The notes under the pieces were generated by a model. The model saw only the letters and a program-made list of their open reading frames with translations. It did not search any database and was not told where the DNA came from. Shown one piece after another: positions 45,634 to 55,572 of a stretch of 64,000 bases of DNA (the stretch's first letter is position 1; every line of letters starts with the position of its first letter). The position numbers and the translations under genes were made by a program. This DNA comes from Arthrobacter sp. B3I4 (GTDB taxonomy: Bacteria > Actinomycetota > Actinomycetes > Actinomycetales > Micrococcaceae), in NCBI RefSeq assembly GCF_030816855.1, contig NZ_JAUSYK010000001.1:2666001-2730000 (forward strand). The letters run 5' to 3'.

Positions 45634-46656
45634 CTACTCCTTGACGCGTGCCCTGCTGGGCTGCACCCTCGGCGGCTCACCGGGCATCTTCGGAAAGTCC
45701 GGCGGAAAGGGAAGCTCGCCGAGGCCGGAGCCGAGGTCCCGTTCCCACCAGCTGAGCAGGGTCTCGAGAGAGCCGGGGCTGGCGTGCATGTCCGCCCACG
45801 GGTCTCCGGTGGACTTGAGCCGGCCCGGAACGGTGGCGACGGTGAAATCCCCGGGATCCGTGCCGTCGAGTTCGTCCCAGGACAGCGGGCAGGACACGGT
45901 GGCGGCCGGCAGCGGCCGGGGGCTGTAGGCGCCGGCCATCGTCCGGTCCCGGTTGGCCTGGTTGAAGTCGATGAAGACCCGTGCACCGCGCTCCTCCTTC
46001 CACCAGGCGGTGGTGACCTGGTCGGGCATCCGGCGCTCAAGCTCGCGCGCGGCCGCGATCACGGCATGCCTCACCTCAAGGAACTCGTGCACCGGCTCGA
46101 TGGGCGCGAAAACGTGGAGCCCGCGGTTGCCCGAGGTCTTGATGAAGGCGTTCAGCCCGGCCTCGGCCAGGACAGCGCGCAGTTCCCGGGCGGCCGGAAC
46201 GGCGTCTTTGAAGTCAGTGCCCGGCTGCGGGTCGAGGTCGATCCGCAGCTGATCCGGGTTGTCGGGGTTCCCGGCCCGCGACGCCCAGGGGTGGAAGACC
46301 ACGGTGTTCATCTGCACGGCCCACACCGCGGCGGCTATTTCGTCGATCACGAGCTGGGGGTGGGAGCGGCCGGACGGATAGACGACGTCCACCGACCGGA
46401 CGAAGTCGGGTGCACCCTTGGGCGGGTTCTTCGAAAAGAACTGTTCGCCGTCGACATCACCGGAAAAGCGCTGCAGCGTGATCGGCCGGTCACCGTTGGC
46501 TGCCAGGAAAGGGCCCCCTACGCTGATCATGTAGTGGACCAGGTCGAGCTTGGTCAGGCCCGCTTCGGGCCACACCAGCCTGCTCGGACTTGAAATCCTA
46601 AGTTCCCTGCCGCCGTCGGGTCCCTCCACGGTGACCCTTGTTTCTTCCCTCGCCAT
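45634..46656 (-). CDS. stand-alone LigD polymerase (NHEJ primase-polymerase) domain protein
   Basis: Archaeo-eukaryotic primase-type polymerase of 340 residues, as in the polymerase domain of LigD. It fills and extends broken ends during non-homologous end joining. The catalytic DLD lies in LRIDLDPQPGTDF; other conserved blocks are FSKNPPKGAPDFV, SGNRGLHVFAPI and FIDFNQANRDRTMAGAYSPR. No ligase or nuclease domain is attached and no Ku gene lies nearby, so partners must be elsewhere. The ATG at 46656 has TAGCCT 6 nt upstream. Confidence 0.93.
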   Translation of the reverse strand: MAREETRVTVEGPDGGRELRISSPSRLVWPEAGLTKLDLVHYMISVGGPFLAANGDRPITLQRFSGDVDGEQFFSKNPPKGAPDFVRSVDVVYPSGRSHPQLVIDEIAAAVWAVQMNTVVFHPWASRAGNPDNPDQLRIDLDPQPGTDFKDAVPAARELRAVLAEAGLNAFIKTSGNRGLHVFAPIEPVHEFLEVRHAVIAAARELERRMPDQVTTAWWKEERGARVFIDFNQANRDRTMAGAYSPRPLPAATVSCPLSWDELDGTDPGDFTVATVPGRLKSTGDPWADMHASPGSLETLLSWWERDLGSGLGELPFPPDFPKMPGEPPRVQPSRARVKE

Positions 46657-46662
46657 GAACGC

Positions 46663-46668
46663 AGGCTA
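46663..46668 (-). promoter_or_regulatory. leaderless -10 hexamer of the LigD-like gene
   Basis: TAGCCT, then GCGTTC, then ATG at 46656 (minus strand). It separates this gene from the P-type ATPase upstream. Confidence 0.55.
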
Positions 46669-46691
46669 CCCCGGAGAGAAGCACGAAAGCA

Positions 46692-49238
46692 TCAGGGCCG
46701 GCGGACGGTCTTGTAGATTTCGAACCATGCCACGCCAACGACGCCGACCACAACAGCCAGCGCCCAGTCCCCCGGCGCCAGCGGCCCCAGGTTAAACGCA
46801 CTGCGTAGCCCGGGGATGTTCAACAGTGCCACCAGCAGCAGGGCCGCGCCGCCGACGACCCACTTCAGCGTGCGGTTGCGCCGTTCGCGGAAGGTCCGCC
46901 AGACCGGCAGCCGCCAGGACCGGTTCACCAGGATCAGGGACAGGTTGCCCACAACCAGGGTGGCGAAAGAGAGGGACCGGGTGACGTCGTCGGGCCGCGC
47001 TGCGCCGAGGCTCCAGAGGTAAACCCCGACGATGGCGGCCAGCACCGAGAGCCCCTGGAGGACAGCGATGGTGAGCACCCGGCGGCTGAAGAGGCCTTGA
47101 CCGCTCCGGCGCGGGGGCTGGTCCATGATGCGCGGGTCGATCTCCTCGGCTTCGAACACCACTGAGCAGGCCGGGTCGATGATCAGCTCCAGGAACGCGA
47201 TCTGGAGCGGCAGCAGCACCAGCGGCCAGCCGCCGACGAAGACCGGCAGCAGGGACATGCCGACGATCGGCACGTGCACTGCAATGGTGTAGGCGAGGGC
47301 CTTGCGCAGGTTGTCGAAGATACCGCGGCCCTGGCGGATGCCGCCGGCGATCGAAGTGAAGTCGTCGTCGGTGAGGACCAGGTCGGCCGATTCCCTGGCC
47401 ACATCGGTGCCGCGTGCGCCCATCGCTATGCCGATGTCCGCGGCCCGCAGGGCGGGCGCGTCGTTGACGCCGTCGCCCGTCATCCCGACGATCTCCCCGT
47501 TGACCTTGAGCGCGCGGATCAGCCGGAGTTTCTGTTCCGGAACCATCCGGGCGAAAACACTGACGGTCCGGATCCGCCGGGCGAGCTCGTCGTCGCCCAT
47601 GTCCGCAAGCTCAGGGCCGGTGATCACGCCCGACCCGTGCTCCACACCGATCTCCCGGGCGATCGCCAGGGCGGTGCCGGGATAATCGCCGGTGATCATC
47701 ACGGTACGGACCCCCGCCCGGGCGCAGGCAGCGACGGAGTCGGCCGCGCCGGGGCGGAGCGGGTCGTGCAGCGCGACGAGACCCAGGTACTCAAAGTCGA
47801 AGCCGAGCTGGAGTTCCGGCAGGGCAGCCTCCGGGGCGGATGAGGCCCGGGCCACGGCCAGGACGCGCTGGCCGCTTGCTGTGGCCCGTTCGACGTCGGC
47901 GGTGAGCGCCGCGTACTGGGCCGGATTCAGCCGGCACAGCCTAGCCACCGCTTCCGGCGCCCCCTTGGCGGCGACTACGTACCGGCCGCCAGCGGGAAGG
48001 CGCCACACATGCGAAAGCGCAAGCAGGTCCTCGCTGAGCGGGTACTCCCGCACCAGCTCCCAGCCTGCGTGCAGCTGTTCGGTGTCCGGAAGGTGCTCGG
48101 CGGCCAGTGCCTTGAACGCCTTGTCCATCGGGTCGAAGGGATGCACCGGGGAGGCGAGCATGCCGTACTCCACGATCGAGTGGAACGTCTCCGGCAGCGG
48201 GCCGTCATCGATGGTGTGGCTCCGGGCGCCCACCACCAACTGGCTTACCGTCATGCTGTTCAGGGTCAGGGTTCCAGTTTTGTCCACGCAGATCACGGTG
48301 GCCGAGCCGAGGGCTTCGATGACCGGCGACCGTCGGGTCAGCACGTGCTTTTGCGACATCCGCCAGGCACCGAGGGCGAGGAACACGGTCAGGACCACCG
48401 GGAATTCCTCGGGCAGCATCGCCATGGCGGTCGCGATCCCGGCGAGTACGCCCTCCAGCCAGTTTCCGCGGGTCAACCCGTAGACAACGACGACGACGGC
48501 CGCGGCCGCGAGGCCGAACACCGCCAGGAACCGGACCAGCCGGTCGATCTCCTGCTGCAAGGGAGTGCGTTCCTGGTCAATGGAGCGCAGCGCCGAGCCG
48601 ATCCGGCCCAGTTCGGTGCCGGCACCGGTTTCCTTCACAAGTGCCAGTCCGTGACCCTTCACGACGAGGGTGCCGGAGAAGATCCAGGCGGTGGCGTCCC
48701 CGCCCGGGCGGCCCATCGGCCCGTCCGCGGCGCCCGCGCCGGGTGCTTTGCGCACCGGGACCGACTCCCCCGTCAAGGCCGACTCGTCCGCCGAGAAGTT
48801 ACGGGCCTCCAGCAGCACCGCGTCGGCCGGAACCCGGTCCCCTTCGGCGAGCACCGCGAGGTCACCGCGGACAACGTCCCGTCCGGGGATCCGGACCTGG
48901 TTCCCGTCGCGGACCACGAGGGCCCGCGGTGAGGACAGGTCCCGGAGCGCGGTGAGGGCATTCTCGGTCTTGCGCTCCTGGTAGATGGAGATGCCGATCA
49001 CGACCACGACGAAGGACAGCAGCAGCAGACCGTCCAGCAGTTCGGCGAGGAGGAAGTTGACGGTGCCGGCAACCAGCAGGAGCAGCAGCATGGGCTGGCG
49101 GACGACGGCCCAGGTTTGTTGCAGCAGGTTGCGCGGCTTCGCCGTCGGCAGCTCGTTGGGCCCCTCTGCAGCCAGCCGCCGGGCCGCTTCGCCCGAGGAC
49201 AACCCCTCCGCGACGGCGATTGCGGGACCGGACGTCAT
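46692..49238 (-). CDS. cation-transporting P-type ATPase (P2-like)
   Basis: Ion pump of 848 residues. The phosphorylated Asp is Asp319 in CVDKTGTLTLNSM; the TGES actuator loop (ALTGESVPVRK), MTGDGVNDAPAL and ten membrane segments are all visible. Segment M4 reads LPEEFPVVL, a variant of the PEGLP found in calcium pumps, so Ca2+ or another divalent cation is likely but unproved. There is no N-terminal metal-binding domain. The ATG at 49238 overlaps the cfa stop as TGATG, so the pump is translated with the cyclopropane synthase. Confidence 0.92.
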   Translation of the reverse strand: MTSGPAIAVAEGLSSGEAARRLAAEGPNELPTAKPRNLLQQTWAVVRQPMLLLLLVAGTVNFLLAELLDGLLLLSFVVVVIGISIYQERKTENALTALRDLSSPRALVVRDGNQVRIPGRDVVRGDLAVLAEGDRVPADAVLLEARNFSADESALTGESVPVRKAPGAGAADGPMGRPGGDATAWIFSGTLVVKGHGLALVKETGAGTELGRIGSALRSIDQERTPLQQEIDRLVRFLAVFGLAAAAVVVVVYGLTRGNWLEGVLAGIATAMAMLPEEFPVVLTVFLALGAWRMSQKHVLTRRSPVIEALGSATVICVDKTGTLTLNSMTVSQLVVGARSHTIDDGPLPETFHSIVEYGMLASPVHPFDPMDKAFKALAAEHLPDTEQLHAGWELVREYPLSEDLLALSHVWRLPAGGRYVVAAKGAPEAVARLCRLNPAQYAALTADVERATASGQRVLAVARASSAPEAALPELQLGFDFEYLGLVALHDPLRPGAADSVAACARAGVRTVMITGDYPGTALAIAREIGVEHGSGVITGPELADMGDDELARRIRTVSVFARMVPEQKLRLIRALKVNGEIVGMTGDGVNDAPALRAADIGIAMGARGTDVARESADLVLTDDDFTSIAGGIRQGRGIFDNLRKALAYTIAVHVPIVGMSLLPVFVGGWPLVLLPLQIAFLELIIDPACSVVFEAEEIDPRIMDQPPRRSGQGLFSRRVLTIAVLQGLSVLAAIVGVYLWSLGAARPDDVTRSLSFATLVVGNLSLILVNRSWRLPVWRTFRERRNRTLKWVVGGAALLLVALLNIPGLRSAFNLGPLAPGDWALAVVVGVVGVAWFEIYKTVRRP

Positions 49239-50521
49239 CAGAGCCAGGCGGTCCGGCGCAACGGTGGTTCCGTGCCGCCGGGGCGCTGGACCAGGATCTG
49301 GTTCACACCGGTGAGGCCGGCTTCGAAGCCGAGCGCGCTCGCGGCCATGTACAGCCGCCACACCCGGGCCCGGCCCAGGCTGCTGGCCTGCACAGCCTCG
49401 TCCCAGTTCGCCTCCAGGTTGTGCACCCAGGCCCGTAGTGTCAACGCATAATGCTGGCGCAGCGCCTCGACGTCCAGCACTTCCATTCCGCCGCCCTCGA
49501 GTGCGCCGACCATCTGGGTCAGGCTGAGCATCTCCCCGTCCGGGAATACGTAGCGCGGAATGAAGGAATCGGGATCCGGGGCGGTGGGGCCGGCGTTCCA
49601 GGAGATGGCATGGTTCAGCAGCCGCCCGCCGGGGCGCAGGAGCCCGTGCAGCCGGGAGACGTAATGCCCGATCTGCTCGTGGCCCACGTGCTCGGACATC
49701 CCGATGGAACTGATCGCGTCGAAGGGGCCGTCCGTCACGTCGCGGTAGTCCTGGACCCGGATCTCCACCCGGTCCGTCAGCCCGGCCTGTGCCACCCGTT
49801 TGCGCGCCAGTTCCGCCTGTTCGGCAGAGAGCGTGACGCCGACGACGTCGGCCCCGTACCGCTGGGCGGCGTGCAGGGCGAAGCTGCCCCAGCCGCAGCC
49901 GACATCGAGCACCCGCATCCCGGGACGAAGCCCCAGCTTCCGGCAGACAAGGTCAAGCTTCGCTTCCTGTGCCGCGTCCAGGCCGGTATCCGGGTCCTCC
50001 CAGACCGCGCAGGAGTAGACCAGGGAGGGCCCGAGCACGAGCGTGTAGAAACGGTTGCCGACGTCGTAGTGGTGCGAGATGGCTGCGGCATCGCGCTCGC
50101 GGGAGTGCTGGCGTCCCCGGCGCGCTATGCGGGCTTCTTCCGGAGGCGGCGCCGGGTTGGGGCCCACGGCACCGAGCCGCACCGCCGCCGTCGTCAGCTT
50201 CCGCAGCTCCCGGACGGTAGGCCGCCGGAACGGCCCGGGCTCGGCGAACTTTCCCGCCGAACTCAGGGCGGCGAAGGCCGCGAAGATGTCCCCGGGAACC
50301 TCAATCTCGCCGGTGACATACGCCCTGCTGAGTCCCAACTGCCCGGGCGACCAGAGGATCCGCCGCAGCGCCCTGCGGGAGTGGACCACCACCAGCGGGG
50401 CACCGGCGGGTCCGTTTTCGGAACCGTCCCAGGCACGCAGCCGCAGCGGGATGTCCTTGGTGCCGAGCACGATCGCCAGCGCTTCGGCAAGCCGCGACGC
50501 GGCACTTGCAGTGGTCAGCAT
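49238..50521 (-). CDS. cfa: cyclopropane-fatty-acyl-phospholipid synthase family methyltransferase
   Basis: SAM-dependent enzyme of 427 residues that adds a methylene bridge to unsaturated acyl chains of membrane lipids. The SAM motif is VLDVGCGWGSFALHAA; HYDVGNRFYTLVLGPSLVYSCA and the SIGMSEHVG active-site block are typical. An N-terminal lipid-binding domain of about 120 residues precedes them. The ATG at 50521 has AGGAAG upstream, with a TAGATT hexamer further back. Cyclopropanation hardens membranes against acid and stress; co-translation with an ion pump fits such a role. Confidence 0.94.
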   Translation of the reverse strand: MLTTASAASRLAEALAIVLGTKDIPLRLRAWDGSENGPAGAPLVVVHSRRALRRILWSPGQLGLSRAYVTGEIEVPGDIFAAFAALSSAGKFAEPGPFRRPTVRELRKLTTAAVRLGAVGPNPAPPPEEARIARRGRQHSRERDAAAISHHYDVGNRFYTLVLGPSLVYSCAVWEDPDTGLDAAQEAKLDLVCRKLGLRPGMRVLDVGCGWGSFALHAAQRYGADVVGVTLSAEQAELARKRVAQAGLTDRVEIRVQDYRDVTDGPFDAISSIGMSEHVGHEQIGHYVSRLHGLLRPGGRLLNHAISWNAGPTAPDPDSFIPRYVFPDGEMLSLTQMVGALEGGGMEVLDVEALRQHYALTLRAWVHNLEANWDEAVQASSLGRARVWRLYMAASALGFEAGLTGVNQILVQRPGGTEPPLRRTAWL

Positions 50522-50678
50522 GTTCTCTTCTTCCTCTCAGCCGGTGACTGCCCAGCCTCAATCTATGGCCAACCACCGGTTTCGGAACAGGGGCCGGATG
50601 TCCCGGGCGCCGGTGCTTTCGGTGCTGCACGGCGGGCCGCGTTGGTGCTCCCCCTGGCAACTAAATAGGGTGGCTCAC

Positions 50679-50741
50679 ATGATTGAGGCCTTTTCGTCCC
50701 TGCAGGACGCGTTCCGCGGAGCCCGGCATGCCTGCCCTTGA
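50679..50741 (+). CDS. possible leaderless 20-codon upstream open frame
   Basis: TAGGGT (50666-50671), 7 nt, then ATG 50679 opens MIEAFSSLQDAFRGARHACP and stops at 50741, overlapping the start of the hydrolase at 50728. Leaderless small upstream frames that couple to the next gene are common in mycobacteria. It may only mark the hydrolase transcription start; no protein evidence exists. Confidence 0.35.
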   Translation: MIEAFSSLQDAFRGARHACP

Positions 50742-51486
50742 GACTGCGGTCAGTATGGAGGCCGACGGCGCTGCATTTTCCGGGGTGTACGCCCGCCCCG
50801 AAAGCCCCGTCGCGACCCTGGTTCTCGCCCACGGCGCCGGAGCCGGGATGGAGCACCCCTTCCTGCGCGGCTTTACCGGCGCCTTGAACGACGACGGCGT
50901 CGCTACCCTGCGTTTCAACTTCCCCTACCGGGAAGCAGGGCGGAAGTTCCCGGACCGGCCGCCTGCTGCCATCGCGGCGTGGCGGGCCGCCATGGACGCC
51001 GCCGCTGCACGCTCTGAGGGGGAGCCGCTCTGGGCGGCAGGGAAATCCTTCGGCGGCCGGATGGCGTCGATGGCAGTAGCGGAGGGCATGGCCGCAGCCG
51101 GGCTGGTGTACCTGGGCTATCCGTTGCATCCGCCGGGCAAACCGGAGAAGCTGCGCGACGAGCATCTCTACGGCATTAACACTCCGGGGCGGTCAGTGCC
51201 GATGCTGTTTTTGCAGGGCACCCGGGACACCTTCGCGACCAGGGAGCTGCTGGAGTCGGTGGTGGAGCGGATCGGCCCGGCCGCGACGCTGCAGTGGTGT
51301 GAGGGCGGCGACCATTCCTTCGCAGTGGCCGGCAGAAAGCGCCCGGCCGAAGAGATCGGAGCGGAGCTGGCCGCACCGGTGGTTGAATTTATCCGACTGC
51401 ACGGCGCCAGCCCAAGGAACAGCGCCGGCCCCGGACCAGGCACAAAGCGTGGAAGTACTCCTCCGGCTCCCGGTGGTGCCGGATGA
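50728..51486 (+). CDS. alpha/beta hydrolase of the KANL3/Tex30 (dienelactone-like) type
   Basis: Hydrolase of 252 residues. TLVLAHGAGAGMEHPF carries the oxyanion loop, AAGKSFGGRMAS the Ser nucleophile, LQGTRDTFA the acid and EGGDHSFAV the His. This group resembles the KANL3/Tex30-like hydrolases, with no firm substrate. A tail of about 30 Pro/Gly-rich residues is extra. ATG 50728 has GGAG 8 nt upstream; ATG 50755 is possible. Its stop overlaps the amidohydrolase start as ATGA. Confidence 0.85.
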   Translation: MPALETAVSMEADGAAFSGVYARPESPVATLVLAHGAGAGMEHPFLRGFTGALNDDGVATLRFNFPYREAGRKFPDRPPAAIAAWRAAMDAAAARSEGEPLWAAGKSFGGRMASMAVAEGMAAAGLVYLGYPLHPPGKPEKLRDEHLYGINTPGRSVPMLFLQGTRDTFATRELLESVVERIGPAATLQWCEGGDHSFAVAGRKRPAEEIGAELAAPVVEFIRLHGASPRNSAGPGPGTKRGSTPPAPGGAG

Positions 51487-52427
51487 CCGCCGCGGACAGC
51501 GCCCATAGCCCTGCCCGGCGCCCTGCCGTCCCCGCCCCGCTGAGTGACGGCGACGTCCCGGCCTGGTGGCAGCGGCTCGGGCTGCCGGGAGTGATTGACG
51601 TCCACACGCATTTCCTCCCCGACAGGATGCTGCGGCGGGTCTGGGCGCATTTTGACGAAGCCGGACCGCTGGTGGGCAGGCCGTGGCCCATCACCTACCG
51701 CACCGACCAGGACACCCGGCTGGCGCGGCTCCGCGAAATGGGAGTCCGCCGGTTCACCGCCCTGACGTACGCGCACCGGCCCGGCATGGCGGCCGACCTC
51801 ACTGACTTCGCCCTGACCCTCGCGGCGGCCGAGCCGGACTGCGTGCCCAGCGCAACCTTTTACCCGGAAGAAGGCGTGCTGCAACAGGTCCAGGCCGCCC
51901 TTGACCGGGGTGCCCGCATCTTCAAAATCCACGCCCAGGTGGGCGGGTTTGACCTGCGTGAGCCGATCCTGGACCCGGTCTGGGGGCTCCTCGCCGAGGC
52001 CGGAATCCCCGTAGTGGTGCATGTGGGCAGCGGGCCGGTACCCCGGCCCGGCTTCACCGGTCCGGACAAGCTCGAGGGCGTGCTGCGCCGGCACCCCGCG
52101 CTGACCGCCGTCGTGGCGCACCTGGGCACGCCGGAGTACCGGGAATTCCTGGCGCTCGCCGAACGCTATCCCCGCGTCCAGCTGGACACCACCATGGCGT
52201 TCACCGATTTCTTCGAAGCGGTGGCGCCGTTCCCGGCCGCGCTGCTGCCCAGGCTGGCGGACCTCCAGGACCGGATTGTGCTCGGCAGCGACTTCCCCAA
52301 CATCCCCTACCCCTACGCCCACCAACTCGAAGCCCTGGAACGGCTGCGGGACAAGGAGCCCCGGCTCGACGATCAATGGCTGCGGGCCGTGTGCTGGTTT
52401 AACGGCGAGCGGCTGGTCGGCAGCTGA
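51483..52427 (+). CDS. amidohydrolase (amidohydrolase_2 / TIM-barrel metal-dependent hydrolase)
   Basis: TIM-barrel metal-dependent hydrolase of 314 residues. Metal ligands are seen in order: DVHTHF (His41, His43), FKIHAQVGG, VVVHVGSG, VVAHLGTPEY and the terminal Asp in LGSDFPN. Relatives include decarboxylases (ACMSD type) and lactone or amide hydrolases; the reaction cannot be told. An Ala/Pro-rich lead of about 25 residues precedes the barrel. It is co-translated with the hydrolase before it. Confidence 0.88.
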   Translation: MTAADSAHSPARRPAVPAPLSDGDVPAWWQRLGLPGVIDVHTHFLPDRMLRRVWAHFDEAGPLVGRPWPITYRTDQDTRLARLREMGVRRFTALTYAHRPGMAADLTDFALTLAAAEPDCVPSATFYPEEGVLQQVQAALDRGARIFKIHAQVGGFDLREPILDPVWGLLAEAGIPVVVHVGSGPVPRPGFTGPDKLEGVLRRHPALTAVVAHLGTPEYREFLALAERYPRVQLDTTMAFTDFFEAVAPFPAALLPRLADLQDRIVLGSDFPNIPYPYAHQLEALERLRDKEPRLDDQWLRAVCWFNGERLVGS

Positions 52428-52524
52428 ACCTGCAACATCGACGACGCCGGCGGCTGGCCTAACGGCTCAGATCCCGCTCACGACGGTGGTTCCCATAACG
52501 GCATTCACCCTGAAAGATAGGGCC

Positions 52525-52746
52525 ATGAGCAAACCATATGATGCTGCCCGCCGCGTCGAGTCCGACAACCCCGACGCAGTCCAGATCGCGGTCCGGGAGG
52601 CAACCCAGGAACTCCGCCAGAACCTGGAGCGGGACGGGATCGACGTCAGCTTCCAGGACCTGGCACTGCTGGGCCACTCAGAATCCTGGGACGGCGAGGG
52701 CCAGCGCTGGGTCCACGTCACCTGGGAAGGCGCCGAGGCCGGGTAA
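52525..52746 (+). CDS. hypothetical small soluble protein
   Basis: Acidic protein of 73 residues, not recognised. It has a helical, charged centre (VQIAVREATQELRQNLERDG) and a Trp-containing end (SWDGEGQRWVHVTW). ATG 52525 follows AAAGAT at 6 nt and TTCCCA 17 bp before that, a plausible leaderless promoter. It converges with hrpB. Confidence 0.6.
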   Translation: MSKPYDAARRVESDNPDAVQIAVREATQELRQNLERDGIDVSFQDLALLGHSESWDGEGQRWVHVTWEGAEAG

Positions 52747-52772
52747 CTGCCGTCACTGGCTCCGGGCCCCCG

Positions 52773-55477
52773 CTACATCCTGCTTTTGACCCTGGCAGTC
52801 GCGGGCGCGGTCCACGGGTCCTCGGGCCAGGGGTGCTTGGGATAACGGCCGCGCATTTCCGCCCGCACCTGCGCGTAAGGCCCGGACCAAAAAGATGCCA
52901 GATCGTCGGTCACGGCCAGGGGGCGCCGGGCCGGCGAGAGCAGGTGGAACAGCACCGGTACCCGGCCATCGACCAGCCGCGGAGTCTGTTCCCAGCCAAA
53001 GCACTCCTGCAGCTTGACCGCGACCACCGGCCGGGCGGCGCCGTCGTCCACGTCGGGATAGTCAATGTGCACCCGCGAACCGCTGGGCACCAGCAGCGTT
53101 TCCGGCGCCAGCTCCCCCAGCCTGGCCGCTTCGGGCCAGGGCAGCAGCCGGCGCAGCGGATCCACCAGATTGATGCTGCTTGTCGCGGCACCGGCTGCCA
53201 GCGCCTCGAGTTCCGGCGCGAGCCAGTCGTTCAGTCTCGCCAGCAGGGCGGGCTCCGACACATCAGGCCACGGTTCGCCCAGTTCGCGGTGCAGCAGGGC
53301 CAAGCGCCGGCGCAGGGCGTCCGCCGCCGTCGACCAGCCGATGGTTTCCAGTCCCGTCCGGGCCAGGGCGGCGGCCACCGCGGGGCGGCCCTCCTCGGCC
53401 GACGGCCGCACCGGAGTTGAGGCGAGCGTGATCGCGCCCAGCCGGCGGACCCGCCGGGCCGTGACCCTGCCCTGGCCAAAGGCCGCCTCCACCGTATCGC
53501 TGAGCAGGTGCCCCGCGGCAGCCTCCGCAGCGTCCGCGCTCAGCGGCGCCGCCGACCGGATCACCGCCCCCGTGCCTGCCGCGTCCTGTCCTTCGGCGCG
53601 GGATACCTCCGCGATGGCCAGCCACTCCTGGCCGGCGAGCCCGCTGCCGCCGGGAAGCCCGGCACGGGTGCCGGACGTGAGCAGGTACCGCTCCTCCGGC
53701 CCTGGCACCCGGCGGGCCACCCGGTCCGGGAAGGCGAGGGCGACGACGAATCCCGCGGCCTCCGCGCTTCTCGGGGACAGCGCAAAGGCGGCCTGACGCG
53801 GCGGCGCCTTGGCGGTTCCTGCTTGCCGGGCAATCGCCTCCATCCGGCGGACGTCATCGGTCCAGCGCCGGGAGCCCGGGTCCCGCCCGGACCGCAGGGC
53901 CGTCAGGAGTCCGGGCAGGTCGGCGCCCGGCGCCCGCTGACCGCCTGCTACCACGGCGACGGTCTCCGCAGCGGCGCGGTGCCCGACGGCGGAGGTGCCG
54001 TCCAGCAGCGCCCGTGCCAGCCGCGGATCGGCGGGGACCAGGGCCAGCGTCTTGCCCAGGTTCGTGGCAAGGCCGGTCAGTCCCACAGCCCCGAGTTCGC
54101 GCAGTACCTCAACGGCTTCGTGCATCGCCGCCACCGGCGGCGGGTCCGGAAGCGCCAGTCCCTGGCCGCCCGGCGCGCCCCAGCAGGCCAGGACCAGGGC
54201 CGCACCGGTGAGGTCGGCAACGGCGATTTCCGGTGTCTGGTGGGCGGGGGCGGCGCCGTAGCTTTTCTGGTCATAGCAGCGCACCACCCGTCCGGGACCC
54301 AGACGTGCGGCCCGGCCGGCGCGCTGTTCGGCCGACGCCCGGGAGCAGGACACGGTGACCAAGCCGGTCATCGCGCGCGCCGCGTCCCGCCGTGGCTCAC
54401 GGGCCAGGCCGGAATCGATCACCAGGCGTACGCCGGGAACCGTCAGCGACGATTCGGCGAGCGCCGTGGAGACGATGATCCGCGCCCGTTCCCCGGGCCT
54501 GCGGCAGGACACTGCACGGTCCTGCAGGGCGGGGCCGACCTGGCCGTGCAGTTCCAGCACTTCCGCCGGCACCCGGCCGCGCAACCGGGCTGCGACGTGG
54601 GCAACCTCGCGGGCGCCGGGAACGAAAACCAGGGCGTCGATATCTTCACCGGCGGCGAGCGCCGCGGCCGAAGCGTCCGCGGCGGTGTCCGCCACGTGGT
54701 CCAGGAAGGCGCGGGTCACGCCGCGGGCGTCCAGCCGGGGGCCCGCCGAGGGCGCCCACTGGACCTGCAGCGGATGTAGCGCGGAAGGGCAGCCGACGAC
54801 GGGAGCGGCCGCTTCCGCAGCCTCCCCGGCGCCGCCTGGCACGCTGTCCCCCAGCAGGGCGGCAAAGCGCCGCGCGTCGAGGGTGGCGGACATGGCCACC
54901 AGGGTGAGGTCGCCGCGGAGCTGGCGGACCTCGGCGAGCATGCCGAGGAGCAGGTCGGTCTCCAATCCCCGTTCGTGCACCTCATCGAGCACCACCGAGC
55001 GCCCGTGCCCTCCAGCCCCGGGTCAGCGAGCAGGCGGCGCAGCAGGATTCCGGGCGTCACGAACTCAATCCAGGTTCCCGGCCCGGCCTGCCGGTCTCCG
55101 CGGACGGTGTAGCCGACGCGTCCGCCCAGCGGGCTGCCGTCCAGTTCGGCGAGGCGCCGGGCCGCGGCACGGGCCGCAACCCGGCGCGGCTGGGTCACCA
55201 CGACGCGCGGCACCCGGCCAGGGCCGCCGTCGGCGCCGGTACCGTGGAAGCCGGCCAGCGCGAAGTCGGCCAGGGCCAAGTTGGCCAGCAGCGGGGGCAC
55301 CAGCGTGGTTTTGCCGGTGCCAGGCGGCGCCTCCACCACGGCCGTCCCCGCCGGGCCTCCCCTGCGCAGCGCCGCCGTCAGCTCTCCAAGGGAACCAGCG
55401 AACACCAAACCCGATCCGATGGTGTCAAGGTCGAAGGCGCGGGGCGCCGGGCGGCCGGTGGCGGAAGCTGAAGTCAC
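52773..55477 (-). pseudogene. hrpB: ATP-dependent helicase HrpB, interrupted by a 1-nt frameshift
   Basis: DEAH/RHA-type helicase of unclear cellular role. The first frame (GTG 55477) carries Walker [30 protein letters not shown] and [13 protein letters not shown], then loses homology after DPGLEG. The second frame resumes at [17 protein letters not shown] (Walker B), followed by [37 protein letters not shown] and the HrpB C-terminal domain. Adding one base to the CCC at 55008-55010 restores 901 residues, reading [13 protein letters not shown]. The start is uncertain because GGAGG touches the GTG. Sequencing error is likely. Confidence 0.87.
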
Positions 55478-55572
55478 CCCTCCATTGTGGCGGCAAAAGC
55501 TCCGCCGCTGTCAGCGCCTGCCCACCAACTACGGAAGACTGGAACCACCCACGAACAAAAGGCGGAACTCCC

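Noticed and set aside
45494..45928. Cys/Gly-rich open frame on the plus strand
   Set aside because: Produced by the GGCTGC tract read in one frame; it runs antisense into the LigD-like gene.
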